NCBI RefSeq assembly: GCF_006337165.1
Contig: NZ_CP040896.1
Location: 3,224,001-3,288,000, forward strand
Direction: 5' to 3'
DNA: 64,000 nt
From: Hymenobacter jejuensis
Lineage (GTDB): Bacteria > Bacteroidota > Bacteroidia > Cytophagales > Hymenobacteraceae
Shown: positions 8,178 through 17,654 of the stretch, one piece after another
Position numbering within the stretch: the stretch's first letter is position 1
Layout of the letters: the number at the start of each line of letters is the position of its first letter
Program-made: the position numbers and the translations under genes
Notes under the pieces: model-generated
Seen by the model: only the letters and a program-made list of their open reading frames with translations
Databases searched by the model: none
Told to the model about the DNA's origin: nothing

Positions 8178-8825
8178 ATGAACATTGGAATCTTGGGCAC
8201 GGGCAGCGTCGGCCAGACGCTGGGTGCCAAACTGCTGGAAATGGGCCACAGCGTATTGCTTGGGTCGCGCACAGCTGGCAACGAAAAGGCCGTAGCTTGG
8301 GTGCAGCAGCACGGCGGAGCCGCCCGCGAAGGCTCGTTTGCCGACGCCGCTCAATTCGGCGATCTCGTAATTGTGGCCACCTTGGGCACTGCTACCGTAG
8401 AGGCGGTGGAGCAGGCCGGCGCGGCCCACTTTGCCGGCAAAACGGTCATTGACCTGACTAATCCGCTGGACTTCTCCCAAGGCATGCCGCCCACGCTCTT
8501 CGTAGGGCTCACCGACTCGCTGGGCGAGCAAGTGCAGCGGGCTTTGCCGCAGGCGCATGTCGTGAAAACCCTGAACATGGTCAGCGTGCATCAGATGATA
8601 AACCCAGCCTCGACCGGCGGGGAGCCCGATATGTTTGTGTGTGGCAACGATGCCGGCGCCAAGGAGCAGACCACTCAGCTGCTGCGTGAGCTGGGGTGGC
8701 AGCGCGTCACCGACCTGGGCGGCATCGAAGAAGCCCGGGCGACCGAGCCCTTCGTGCTGCTGTGGGTGCGCTACGGCCTGAAGCACAACACCTGGGGCCA
8801 CGCCATCCAGTTTGTGCACGCTTAA
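8178..8825 (+). CDS. NADP(H)-dependent reductase, coenzyme F420-type fold (COG2085)
   Basis: A 215-residue Rossmann-fold protein. MNIGILGTGSVGQTLGAKL carries the G-x-G-x2-G dinucleotide motif, followed by the NADP-selecting segment LGSRTAGNEKA. Conserved blocks FADAAQFGDLVIVAT, KTVIDLTNPLDF and HVVKTLNMVSVHQMINP match the COG2085 predicted dinucleotide-binding enzymes. F420 itself is not expected in this phylum, so NADP(H) is the likely cofactor; the substrate is unknown. It is probably controlled by the MarR regulator just upstream and ends in a strong hairpin terminator. Confidence 0.85.
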   Translation: MNIGILGTGSVGQTLGAKLLEMGHSVLLGSRTAGNEKAVAWVQQHGGAAREGSFADAAQFGDLVIVATLGTATVEAVEQAGAAHFAGKTVIDLTNPLDFSQGMPPTLFVGLTDSLGEQVQRALPQAHVVKTLNMVSVHQMINPASTGGEPDMFVCGNDAGAKEQTTQLLRELGWQRVTDLGGIEEARATEPFVLLWVRYGLKHNTWGHAIQFVHA

Positions 8826-8851
8826 GCCGAAATCCCCAAATTTATTCCGCA

Positions 8852-8890
8852 GAACCCCACCGAAGCGTACAAAGCTTTTCGGTGGGGTTC
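8852..8890 (+). terminator. Intrinsic terminator after the reductase gene
   Basis: Arms GAACCCCACCGAA (8852-8864) and TTCGGTGGGGTTC (8878-8890) pair over 13 bp around a 13-nt loop. It lies between two convergent genes. Confidence 0.75.
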
Positions 8891-8938
8891 TTTGCGTGGG
8901 GGCGGGTACCGAGCAGGAGGAAGCCATGAGCTGACTGG

Positions 8939-11359
8939 TTAAAACCGGCGCCGCCAGGCCGCATAGCGCACCAGCAGCGTGGCAAACAGCATCACGCTGA
9001 GCGAGCTGATGGGCATCAGAATAGCCGACACGATGGGCGTAAACCGGCCCTGCACGGCCAGTCCCAAACCGATGCCATTGTAGCAAAACGACAAAACAAA
9101 GGTGGCCAGCACAATCTGGAGGCAGTCTTGGGAAAAGCGCAGGAACGTGGCGAGTTGGCCGAAGCTGCTCGCATCCAGGATGGCGTCGCAGGCGGGCGAG
9201 AAGTTGCTGAGCGTATCGGTGAGGGCGATGCCGGCGTTGGCTTGCTGCAAGGCGCCCGCGTCGTTCAGGCCGTCGCCGACCATAATGACCGTGCGGCCCT
9301 GCCGGCGCAACTCGGCAACATATTCCAGCTTATCCAGCGGCGACTGTTGGAAGCGTAGCTCTGCTTTCGGCCCAAACAACTCGCGCAGCCGAGGGCGCTC
9401 CGAACTGTTGTCGCCGGAGAGCACGGCCAAGCGGTAGCGCTTGCCCAACTGCGTCAGGATAGGGACGAGGTTGTCGCGGTAGACATTATGAAACACGAAG
9501 CAGCCGACCGGTACACCATCTAGAGCCACGTACACCCGCGATTGCCGTTGCGCATCGGCTTCTGCAACGTCGGCTGACCGTTGGGCCCCGGTGAAGGCCG
9601 CCGAGCCTACCTGCACGCATACCCCGTTGACGACTCCACTCAGGCCTTGTCCAGGTGCTTCTTGTAACTTATTTATAGTCAAAGCATTATAAATAAGCTC
9701 TTTGGATAGCCGTTGGCTAAGCGGGTGCGTCGATTGCTGGACCAACGTAGCCACGAGCTGCTTTTCTTCAATGGTCAAAGGGCGACCCTCGTAGCTGACC
9801 TCCGAGCGATGCGTATCGGTGAGCGTGCCGGTTTTGTCGAATACAATCGTGTCGGCGCGGCCCAGCGTTTCGACCACGGCCGAGTTTTTCAGGTAAAACT
9901 TCTTCTGCCCAAACACCCGCACGGCGGCGCCCATTGCAAACGGCGTGGCCAACGACAACGCGCACGGACAGGCAATGACCAGTACCGACGTAAACGCCCG
10001 CAGGGCCATGTGCGGATCCTGCGGGTACCAATACAGAATCGCGCCCAGCGCTAGCGTGAGGGTCAGGGCCACGAAGTAGCGACCGACTTTGTTGGCGTAG
10101 GTTTCCAGCGTATGCTTGTCGCCTTTTTGGAATGCAGGATTGTTCCAAAGCTGCGTCAGATAGCCCTGCGACACCTCGCGTACTACCTCCAATTCCACGG
10201 CTTGGCCCACCTGCCGGCCGCCGGCGTACACCAGCTCGCCGGCCCCCTTGGCCACGGGCACGCTTTCGCCCGACACAAAGCTGTAATCGATCTGGCCAAT
10301 GCCGCGCATGAGCATGGCGTCGGCCGGAATCACCTCTTGGTGGCGCACCAAGATGCGGTTGCCCACCCGTAACTCCTTCACCGACACTGATTTATCACCG
10401 TCTTTGGTGAGCAGCGTCACGGCCACCGGGAAGTAGGAGGTGAAGTCGCGATCGAAGCGCAGGGCGTCGTAGGTGCGTTGCTGCACCCATTTGCCGATGA
10501 GCATGAAAAACACGAGGCCCGTAAACGAGTCGAGGTAACCCGGCCCGCGGTGGGTCAAAATATCAAACAAGCTGGTCAGCATCAGGGCCGTAAGGCCAAG
10601 GCTGATCGGAAAATCGAGGTTGATGTAGCGCTGCCGCAGTCCCTGCCAGGCCGATTCGTAGAAGCTCCGCGCACTCACTAGCAACACGGGCAGCGAGAGG
10701 ATAATGCTCAGATAACCAAAGAATTGGCCGAATTCAGCCTGAAGCTGTTCCGTAAAGGAAAAGTACTCCGGAAAGGCCAGCAGCATCACGTTGCCGAAGC
10801 AGAATCCCGCCAACCCCAGCTTGTAATACAGCATCCGGCTGCCGTGGTGGGGCTGGGCACCGAGTTCGGCCAGCGTAATCTGGGGCTCGTAGCCAATGGC
10901 CGCCAGCAGCGTTACGACTTCCTTAAGGTTGGTTTCGCTGGGTAAGTAGCTAATGGTTAATTCTTTACGCAAAAAATTGACCCGCGATTCCGACACGCCC
11001 GGATTAAGCTTGTACAGGTTTTCGAGCAGCCAGATGCACGAGGCGCAGTGCATCTGCGGGATGGTGAGCGTGAGTTTGGCCAGCGTGTCGCTGCGGAAAG
11101 CCAGCAGCTGCGCCTGCACCGACTCTTGGTCGAGGTAGTCGAAGCGGCCGGGCAGCTCTACGTCCTTTACTTTCTGGCCGGGGCGCTCGTCGAGGCGGTA
11201 GTAGGTGCACAGGTTACTGGCCGCCAACAGCTCGTACACGGCTTTGCAGCCTTGGCAGCAAAATGGCTGACTATCAAGGAGAATGGGCTCGTCGGGGCAC
11301 GCGTCGCCGCAGTGGGTGCAGGCAACGTGGGTATGAATTTCGGCAGGGGCAGGGATCAC
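8939..11359 (-). CDS. ccoI: Copper-translocating P-type ATPase CcoI (FixI)
   Basis: 806 residues. The N-terminus has a Cys-rich metal-binding domain (C14-x2-C17 and CCQGC near 33-37), then an HMA domain with QMHCASCIW. Membrane spans follow, with the ion-site motif ACPCALSLATP near residue 465, phosphorylation motif DKTGTLTD near 506 and hinge motif GDGLNDAGAL. This architecture is that of CcoI/FixI, which exports copper for cbb3 oxidase assembly rather than for detoxification. The nucleotide-binding domain contains an unusually AT-rich inverted repeat (9668-9697). Its promoter (11383-11447) has the same operator geometry as ccoNO. Confidence 0.93.
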   Translation of the reverse strand: MIPAPAEIHTHVACTHCGDACPDEPILLDSQPFCCQGCKAVYELLAASNLCTYYRLDERPGQKVKDVELPGRFDYLDQESVQAQLLAFRSDTLAKLTLTIPQMHCASCIWLLENLYKLNPGVSESRVNFLRKELTISYLPSETNLKEVVTLLAAIGYEPQITLAELGAQPHHGSRMLYYKLGLAGFCFGNVMLLAFPEYFSFTEQLQAEFGQFFGYLSIILSLPVLLVSARSFYESAWQGLRQRYINLDFPISLGLTALMLTSLFDILTHRGPGYLDSFTGLVFFMLIGKWVQQRTYDALRFDRDFTSYFPVAVTLLTKDGDKSVSVKELRVGNRILVRHQEVIPADAMLMRGIGQIDYSFVSGESVPVAKGAGELVYAGGRQVGQAVELEVVREVSQGYLTQLWNNPAFQKGDKHTLETYANKVGRYFVALTLTLALGAILYWYPQDPHMALRAFTSVLVIACPCALSLATPFAMGAAVRVFGQKKFYLKNSAVVETLGRADTIVFDKTGTLTDTHRSEVSYEGRPLTIEEKQLVATLVQQSTHPLSQRLSKELIYNALTINKLQEAPGQGLSGVVNGVCVQVGSAAFTGAQRSADVAEADAQRQSRVYVALDGVPVGCFVFHNVYRDNLVPILTQLGKRYRLAVLSGDNSSERPRLRELFGPKAELRFQQSPLDKLEYVAELRRQGRTVIMVGDGLNDAGALQQANAGIALTDTLSNFSPACDAILDASSFGQLATFLRFSQDCLQIVLATFVLSFCYNGIGLGLAVQGRFTPIVSAILMPISSLSVMLFATLLVRYAAWRRRF
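9668..9697. repeat. AT-rich inverted repeat inside ccoI
   Basis: Arms CTTATTTATA and TATAAATAAG (10 bp, perfect) around a 10-nt loop, in frame within the nucleotide-binding domain (encoding the region IYNALTINKL). Base composition is sharply AT-rich against the surrounding GC-rich gene. It resembles the intergenic 27-nt palindrome family, with weaker similarity. Confidence 0.5.
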
Positions 11360-11382
11360 GGCAGAGCAGATCAGAGGAAAGC

Positions 11383-11447
11383 CAAAGCTCCGACTTGCTG
11401 CCTGCCCAACAGATGACGAATGTCAGCCCAGGGGCTGATTCATTTCA
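11383..11447 (-). promoter_or_regulatory. ccoI promoter: -7 box and tandem CRP/FNR-like sites
   Basis: On the minus strand: palindrome TGAC-ATTC-GTCA at 11414-11425, a weaker copy TGAA-ATGA-ATCA at 11436-11447 (centres 22 bp apart), and -7-like GAGCTTTG at 11383-11390. Palindrome centre to -7 centre is 33 bp, identical to the ccoNO promoter. The ccoI ATG lies 24 nt downstream of the -7 box. Confidence 0.72.
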
Positions 11448-11485
11448 GCCAAACGGCTCTCATACACGGCGTTTCCTCATCCCGG

Positions 11486-12515
<1,030 letters not shown>

Positions 12516-12538
<23 letters not shown>

Positions 12539-14153
12539 AAGGGATCGTGATGGTGACGGTGGTGCCCACGTTCAGCTCGCTGTGGAGGGCAATGTCGCCC
12601 CCCATCAGCTCAAGATATTTGGCAATAATATAAAGTCCTAAGCCCGTGCCGGGTACCGTCGTGACGTTGCGCGCCCGGAAGAAGCGCTCGAACAGGTGCT
12701 CCTGATCTTCCCGGGAAATGCCTACGCCTTGGTCCTGCACCGTCAAGGTAAATTGATTCTGCTCGCAAAGCGTACGAACAGTTACCACCGACCCGGCGCC
12801 GGAATACTTGATGGCGTTGGACAGCAGGTTGACCAGAATCTTGCGCAGCAACGACGGATCAAGCCGAACGGGACCCGAGCACGACGCCTCTTTCTCGATG
12901 CGCTGGCCGGGCTTAAACATGCCCTGCATGCTGGCCACCGTATCAGTGAGCAGGCCGGCAATGTCCAGCTCAATAGGGTGCGCTTCTATCTTGCCTTCCT
13001 CGATTTTGCCCACCGACAGAAACTCTTCTAAGATGTCGTTCAGGTTGTTGACCGACGAGCGGATGCGCTGCAAGTGCTTGAGCCGCTGGGGCTGCTGGTC
13101 GCCGCCGGCGTACTTTTCGATCAGGGCAGCCGACGTGAGCACGGTAGTTAGGGGCGTGCGAAACTCGTGCGACGCCATCGACACAAACCGCGATTTCATC
13201 TCGCCCAATTCCTGCTCGGCGGCCAGGGCTTTGGCCAGCTCCTCCTGGCGCTGCTCCAGCTGCTCGAGCGTGTGCATGAGGGCGTGGGTGCGGTCAACGA
13301 CCTTTTGCTCCAGCTCGGCATTCAGCCGCTCGACGCGTTCGCGCTGCGCAATCAGTTCGCGCTCGGCGTTCTTTTTGTAGGTGATGTCGACGATGTAGGA
13401 CACCACGTACAGCTGCTCGTCGAGGTGAAAATAGCTCAGGCTGACTTCCACCGGAAACACCGAGCCATCCTTGCGCCGCGCCTGCAAGTCGCCGCGGTGC
13501 GCGCCCATCGACCGCACCGCCGGCGCCTCGTTGAACGACTCCCGGAACCGTTCGTGCTGGCTGCCCACGGCGTCGGGCACCAGCACTTCAATGAGCTCAC
13601 CAATTAATTTATCGTCTTGATAACCAAATAGTTGGTGGGAAGTTCGGTTAGCCGAAATGATTTGCCCCTGTCGGTCGCAGACAATGATGCCGATGGTGGC
13701 ATTGGCCACGACTGCCTCGAAACGGCCCACGCTCTGGGCCAACTCGCGCCGGGCCTGCTGAAGCCGGCTTTGCTCGGTGAGGCGAACTAAGAAAAAAGGC
13801 CGATCTTCCATCTGAAAGGCCGTCAGCTCGAGGCGCGCCCAAAACGGGTCGCCGGTCTGGCGGCGTATTTCGGCTTCCAACTCCTGCCTCTTTTCGCGCA
13901 TGACCTGCTCCTGCAGCGCTTGCCAGGCTTCGTCCGATAACCCCGAGGTGAGGAGCGAGCGCTTGGGGTCCTCGAAAAACGCCTGCTCCGACGGGTAGCC
14001 CAGCAGCTGAATGCCCGCCGGATTCACATGCGTAAACCAGCCCAATTTCACGTCGTAAAGGCCAACAAACTCCTTAGCCTGCGTAAAAAGAATATCGACC
14101 AGAGTCGTGATATACGGTGAAATAGGCATATGAAAACGCAAATACGGCGGCAA
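12516..14153 (-). CDS. PAS-domain sensor histidine kinase, FixL-like PAS
   Basis: 545 residues with no membrane span, so cytoplasmic. PAS-1 (about 25-130) is followed by PAS-2 (about 143-260), a coiled linker (RERVERLNAELEQKV), HisKA with SMASHEFRTPL (His near 329) and HATPase_c ending FRARNVTTVPGTGLGLYII. In PAS-2, His200 (GSQHERF) and Arg220 (GAHRGDL) are 20 residues apart, the same separation as the haem-ligand His200 and distal Arg220 of Bradyrhizobium FixL; RRKDGSVFPVEVSLS follows as in FixL. Related non-haem PAS domains can also carry these residues, so haem binding is a hypothesis. It is cotranscribed with the REC-CRP regulator. A second possible start is Met9. Confidence 0.88.
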
Positions 14154-14198
14154 CGAGGCCGGGATGAAGGACGCTAAAGTTGTGGATAAATTTTCTGG

Positions 14199-14263
14199 TG
14201 ATAAAAGTCAGCTAAAACCCTGATCGTCGTCAGGGGGCAAGCTCAGCGGGGGAAGTACTTTTA
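14199..14263 (+). promoter_or_regulatory. Promoter of the thioredoxin-fold gene with tandem CRP/FNR-like sites
   Basis: Plus strand: TGAT-AAAA-GTCA at 14199-14210 and TGAT-CGTC-GTCA at 14221-14232 (centres 22 bp apart), then -7-like TACTTTTA at 14256-14263. The proximal site is again 33 bp from the -7 centre. The sites also lie 46-79 bp upstream of the divergent PAS kinase gene, so autoregulation of the kinase operon is possible, although no -7 match at 33 bp was found in that direction. Confidence 0.68.
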
Positions 14264-14289
14264 CGAAAGCAAAATTATTTTTCCCGGCG

Positions 14290-14607
14290 ATGACTTCCTC
14301 TCAACCCCAACCGCAGCTTTCCGAAACCGATTCGGCGGTTTTGCTGGTCTTGCTCCCAACGGCTACCGGCAATGGCGTGCAGCAGGCCGCCACCAACGCG
14401 TCGCTGGCCACCTTGCAGGGGCGCCTCGGTGCGGCCATCCGCGTGCTCAAGGTCGACGAAGCCAGCCATCCGGCCGTGGTGCGCAGCTTCCACGCCACCG
14501 AGCTGCCGTCGTTCGTGCTGGTGCGGCAAGGTATTGAGCTTTGGCGCCAGCAGGGCCTGCCGGAAGGAGAAGTAACCGCTACTCTTCTGCTGAGTAAAGT
14601 AGATTAA
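14290..14607 (+). CDS. Thioredoxin-fold protein without CxxC
   Basis: 105 residues. The pattern AAIRVLKVDEASHPAVVRSF then LPSFVLVRQGIELWRQQGL is that of a thioredoxin core, including the cis-Pro loop (ELPSFVLV) and the Gly-rich turn. There is no Cys in the protein, so it cannot act as a dithiol reductase; a scaffold or chaperone role is more likely. It starts with ATG at 14290, 26 nt after a -7 box in a promoter that shares its operator geometry with ccoNO and ccoI, so it is probably part of the same regulon. No specific family name is recognised. Confidence 0.75.
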   Translation: MTSSQPQPQLSETDSAVLLVLLPTATGNGVQQAATNASLATLQGRLGAAIRVLKVDEASHPAVVRSFHATELPSFVLVRQGIELWRQQGLPEGEVTATLLLSKVD

Positions 14608-14613
14608 TAAATT

Positions 14614-14640
14614 ATAAGCAATTGATTATGAATCATTTAT
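14614..14640. repeat. 27-nt AT-rich palindrome after the thioredoxin-fold gene
   Basis: Half ATAAGCAATTGAT, centre T14627, right half ATGAATCATTTAT; outer arms extend to 14609-14645 (AAATTATAA / TTATAATTT). It begins 7 nt after the stop codon and may act as a transcript end or processing site. Confidence 0.7.
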
Positions 14641-14769
14641 AATTTGTGCTTTAGTAGTGCTTACGCCTTGCCGGGCAAGGATTTTACAGGTTACGTGCGG
14701 GATAATATTTTGTAGCTTACTGCCCCCTGGCTACCGCGGGGCTTATCTATCTGTATTATCCCGTCCCGA

Positions 14770-16224
14770 ATGGCTTCATCTCGCACGATTTTCTTCCGCA
14801 GCGGCCTGTTGGCCAGCACCTGTTGTCTGCTGTGGGCCGGCCAGAAACCGCAGCCCGCGGCGGCTCCCTACGATCTGGTGATTTCGCACGTCAACGTGAT
14901 CGACGTGGTCACGGGCCAGGTCCGGCCCGACCAAATGGTGGCCCTGCGCGGCGACGCGATTGCGGTAGTCGAAAAGGCCGGCGCAAAACCGTACGCGGCC
15001 AAGCGCACGCTCGACGGCCGGGGCAAATACCTGCTGCCAGGCCTCTGGGACATGCACGTGCATTTTCGTGGGGGCGACAGCCTGATACAGGCCAACCAAA
15101 ACCTATTGCCGCTTTTCCTGGCCCACGGCATCACGACGGTGCGCGATGCGGGCGGCGACATGACGCCGGCCGTAATGAGCTGGCGGCGCCAGATTGGGGC
15201 GGGCACGTTGGCAGGGCCGCGCATCTTTACCTCCGGCCCCAAAATCGACGGGCCACACGCCTACTGGCCGGGCTCGCTGGAAGTCGAAACGACGGCCCAG
15301 ATCAATAAGGCGCTGGATTCGTTGCAGAAGCTGCACGTCGATTACGTCAAGATCTACGACAGCAACATCAGCCGCGAGGCCTACCTGAACGTCATTTCCG
15401 AAGCCGAAAAGCGCGGCCTGAAAACCACGGGCCACATGCCGTATTCCGTGAAGCTGGGCGAGGCCGTCGACCGCGGGCTGGACGCCTCCGAGCATCTGTA
15501 TTACGTGTTTAAAGCGTGCTCCGGCAAGGAAGACAGCCTCACGAACCTCGTGCGCCAAAGCCTGACCACTGCGCACCCCTTGGGCCTGTTTGCCATGCTG
15601 CCGGCCGTGGAAGCAACGTACTCGCCGGCTGCTGCAACGCGCATTTTTCAGCAAATGGCCGCGCATCATACGGCCGTGGTGCCCACGCTTTTCATTGGCA
15701 AAACCCTAGCCGACTTGCCCACCACCGACCACACCCGCGATACCATGCTGGCCTACATCGACCCCAAGATTCAGGCTACCTACACCCGCCGCCTGAGCAG
15801 CGCCAAGGGGCAGTCGGCGGAGGCGGCGCAGTTCCGCAAGAAGCTGGAGGTACGGTTTAGCGGCTTGGTGCCTAAGCTGCAAGCAGCCGGCGTAACCGTG
15901 CTGGCCGGCTCCGACAGCGGGGCGTTTAATTCCTTCACCTATCCGGGCGCTTCGCTGATTGGCGAGCTGGAAATGCTGGTGCAGGCCGGCCTGACGTCCG
16001 CCCAAGCGCTACGGGCCGCTACCCTCAACGGGGCGCGGTTTATGGGCGTCGAAAAAACTGCGGGTACGGTGGCAGTGGGCAAAAACGCCGATCTGCTGCT
16101 ACTAGCCCAGAATCCGCTAACCAACATCCGAAACGTGCGCACTATTAACACCGTAATTGCCCGCGGCAAACCCTATTCGCGGCAGGCTTTAGGCGCAATG
16201 TTGCAAGCCGTAAAGCAGAAATAA
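14770..16224 (+). CDS. Secreted amidohydrolase-family protein
   Basis: 484 residues. An N-terminal signal-like segment (FFRSGLLASTCCLLWAG) suggests export, perhaps as a lipoprotein. The mature protein starts with the short beta domain of metal-dependent amidohydrolases (DLVISHVNVIDVVTGQV), then the metal site LLPGLWDMHVHFRGG near residue 92, VDYVKIYDS, TTGHMPYSVK and VLAGSDSGAFNSF. This fits imidazolonepropionase-like or prolidase-like exported amidohydrolases; the substrate cannot be given. It is flanked by AT-rich palindromes on both sides and has no clear operon partner. Confidence 0.87.
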   Translation: MASSRTIFFRSGLLASTCCLLWAGQKPQPAAAPYDLVISHVNVIDVVTGQVRPDQMVALRGDAIAVVEKAGAKPYAAKRTLDGRGKYLLPGLWDMHVHFRGGDSLIQANQNLLPLFLAHGITTVRDAGGDMTPAVMSWRRQIGAGTLAGPRIFTSGPKIDGPHAYWPGSLEVETTAQINKALDSLQKLHVDYVKIYDSNISREAYLNVISEAEKRGLKTTGHMPYSVKLGEAVDRGLDASEHLYYVFKACSGKEDSLTNLVRQSLTTAHPLGLFAMLPAVEATYSPAAATRIFQQMAAHHTAVVPTLFIGKTLADLPTTDHTRDTMLAYIDPKIQATYTRRLSSAKGQSAEAAQFRKKLEVRFSGLVPKLQAAGVTVLAGSDSGAFNSFTYPGASLIGELEMLVQAGLTSAQALRAATLNGARFMGVEKTAGTVAVGKNADLLLLAQNPLTNIRNVRTINTVIARGKPYSRQALGAMLQAVKQK

Positions 16225-16258
16225 GTTGGCGCTGGTAGCAGCTAATGCTACGTAAACT

Positions 16259-16317
16259 CGCGTTGGCATATGATATAAGTTATTGAATATCAGTAACTTA
16301 TATCATATGCCAACGCG
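16259..16317. repeat. Perfect hairpin, 24-bp arms, core of the 27-nt palindrome family
   Basis: Arms at 16259-16282 and 16294-16317 are exact inverse complements, with an 11-nt loop (16283-16293). The inner 27 nt (16275-16301; half ATAAGTTATTGAA) belong to the dispersed palindrome family, with longer outer arms here (CGCGTTGGCATATG). It lies 35 nt after the amidohydrolase stop, so it may serve as a terminator or 3' processing structure. Confidence 0.8.
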
Positions 16318-16529
16318 GCTGACTCAGCTTGCTCTTCAGCAACTATAAAGTCTCCGTTGGTCGCGCGGATGGCGCGGCAGCTTAGCACGCCCATCAAGCG
16401 CGATGGTTTCACCATAATTCCGGTGACGCGGTGGCTGTCTGTGCTGGCACTATTGCTGCTGCGCAACGTTCCGAAGCTGCTGCAATAGCGCTAGCAAAAA
16501 CCTCACGATGCTCGCCACAGCACAAAGCC

Positions 16530-16622
16530 TTAGTGTAGGCTGGAGGTGCTGCGCAAATAGGCGCTGCCCAAAGCCAGTATTGCAAGCAACAGAAACGGGA
16601 AAAGGAGGGAAGGAATAACCAT
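16530..16622 (-). CDS. Possible 30-residue single-span microprotein
   Basis: Reads MVIPSLLFPFLLLAILAL then GSAYLRSTSSLH, a hydrophobic span with a short polar tail, the size class of CydX- or CcoM-like oxidase microproteins. About 56 nt upstream lies GATTTTTG (16678-16685), a possible -7 box, with CRP/FNR-like sites further upstream. No homologue is recognised and there is no ribosome-binding signal, so this may be chance. Confidence 0.3.
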   Translation of the reverse strand: MVIPSLLFPFLLLAILALGSAYLRSTSSLH

Positions 16623-16677
16623 GACGCCGGTAAATTAAAGGACTTGCAAAAGCCCAAGGTGAGGTGAAATGCTTCTG

Positions 16678-16742
16678 CAAAAATCGGTTTTTACACCCCG
16701 TAATGCTTTGATAAACATTGGGTTGGCGTATGACTTTTGTCA
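16678..16742 (-). promoter_or_regulatory. CRP/FNR-like palindrome and possible minus-strand promoter
   Basis: The perfect palindrome TGAC-AAAA-GTCA (minus) is at 16731-16742. A degenerate copy (CAAT-GTTT-ATCA) lies 22 bp away at 16709-16720, and GATTTTTG at 16678-16685 is 33 bp from that copy. The spacing repeats the cco promoter design, but the proximal site is weak. Alternatively the palindrome serves the LOG gene on the plus strand, about 150 bp away. Confidence 0.45.
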
Positions 16743-16894
16743 TGGCCGCTCTGCCTGAGGCCAGCCCTAAGAAAAGAACACCCAGCAGCGCAAAATTGCC
16801 CGTGTTTTTTGTTGCGGATAAAACAGCGTGGCAACGTCCAGCGGCTGCCTCGTTGCTTCTGTTCTGCCACCCGCTGAAATTTTCGTTGCTGGTT

Positions 16895-17647
16895 ATGCCG
16901 ACTTCCGCCCAACTTCTCGCTCCTGCCACGTCCGCTGCGCGGTCCGAACGCCGTTTTCTGTCGGGGCCGCGCAGCCGCCCCAGCGAGCTGCGGTTTCTGT
17001 GGGATGTACTGCGCGAATTTCTGCGCGGCTTTCGGGTGCTGCACTTTGTGGGGCCGTGCGTGTCGGTGTTTGGCTCGGCGCGGGTAGTCGAAGGCTCACC
17101 GTTTTACCTGTTGGCGCGGCAGTTGGGTGCCGGGCTGAGCCGGCAAGGATTCACGGTGCTCACGGGCGGCGGGCCGGGCATTATGGAAGCCGCCAACCGA
17201 GGCGCCCGCGATGCCGGCGGCCCTTCTGTGGGCTGCAACATCGAGCTGCCCCAGGAGCAAAACCCCAACCCATACCTGGATAAGTGGCTGACCTGCCGGT
17301 ATTTCTTCGTGCGCAAAGTGCTGCTGGTCAAGTATTCCTATGCCTTCGTGATTATGCCCGGCGGCATCGGTACGCTGGATGAACTGTTTGAAGCCCTGAC
17401 GCTGATCCAGAACAAAAAAATTCTGGACTTCCCCATCGTGGTCGTCGGGCGTGAGTACTGGCAACCGTTGCTGGCGCTGCTCGCGCACATGGAAGCCCAG
17501 GGCATGGTGGCCCCCGTCGATTTGCAGCTACTCACCTACACCGATTCGGTGGAAGAAGCCCTCGCCCACATCGAGCGCTACGCGGTGGTGAAGTTCAAGC
17601 TGCTCAGCGAGCATCGGCCGCGGCGTCGGTGGTGGTTTGGGGAATAA
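16895..17647 (+). CDS. LOG-family (TIGR00730) Rossmann-fold protein
   Basis: 250 residues from the ATG at 16895; the open frame extends to 16718 but the upstream part has no family character. The nucleotide-binding signatures FTVLTGGGPGIMEAANRG and MPGGIGTLDELFEALTLIQ identify the LOG/'lysine decarboxylase-like' family, whose members release cytokinin-type bases by phosphoribohydrolase activity on nucleoside 5'-monophosphates. The bacterial substrate is uncertain. The first 50 residues (SRPSELRFLWDVLREFLRG) are an N-terminal extension seen in some members. It ends 8 nt from the convergent DUF6544-like gene. Confidence 0.88.
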   Translation: MPTSAQLLAPATSAARSERRFLSGPRSRPSELRFLWDVLREFLRGFRVLHFVGPCVSVFGSARVVEGSPFYLLARQLGAGLSRQGFTVLTGGGPGIMEAANRGARDAGGPSVGCNIELPQEQNPNPYLDKWLTCRYFFVRKVLLVKYSYAFVIMPGGIGTLDELFEALTLIQNKKILDFPIVVVGREYWQPLLALLAHMEAQGMVAPVDLQLLTYTDSVEEALAHIERYAVVKFKLLSEHRPRRRWWFGE

Positions 17648-17654
17648 ACGCTTG

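Larger units (their letters stand above)
16225..16894. other. 670-bp intergenic region with large hairpin, operator site and small ORFs
   Basis: Between the amidohydrolase and LOG genes. It contains a perfect 24-bp-arm hairpin (16259-16317), a TGAC-TTTT-GTCA palindrome (16731-16742), and two short ORFs that could be real or relics: 39 codons on plus at 16369-16488 (starting MARQLSTPIKRDGFTI, with a hydrophobic middle) and 30 codons on minus at 16530-16622. Longer frames on minus across 16409-17044 show no recognisable family features. Confidence 0.5.

Noticed and set aside
7563..9086. 507-codon open frame on minus across marR and the reductase gene
   Set aside because: Antisense to two well-supported genes; no domain-like sequence. 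Typical shadow frame in GC-rich DNA.
13598..13637. AT-rich inverted repeat (CACCAATTA / TAGTTGGTG) inside the PAS kinase gene
   Set aside because: Encodes the conserved PAS motif LFGYQDDKLIG, so the sequence is explained by protein constraint.
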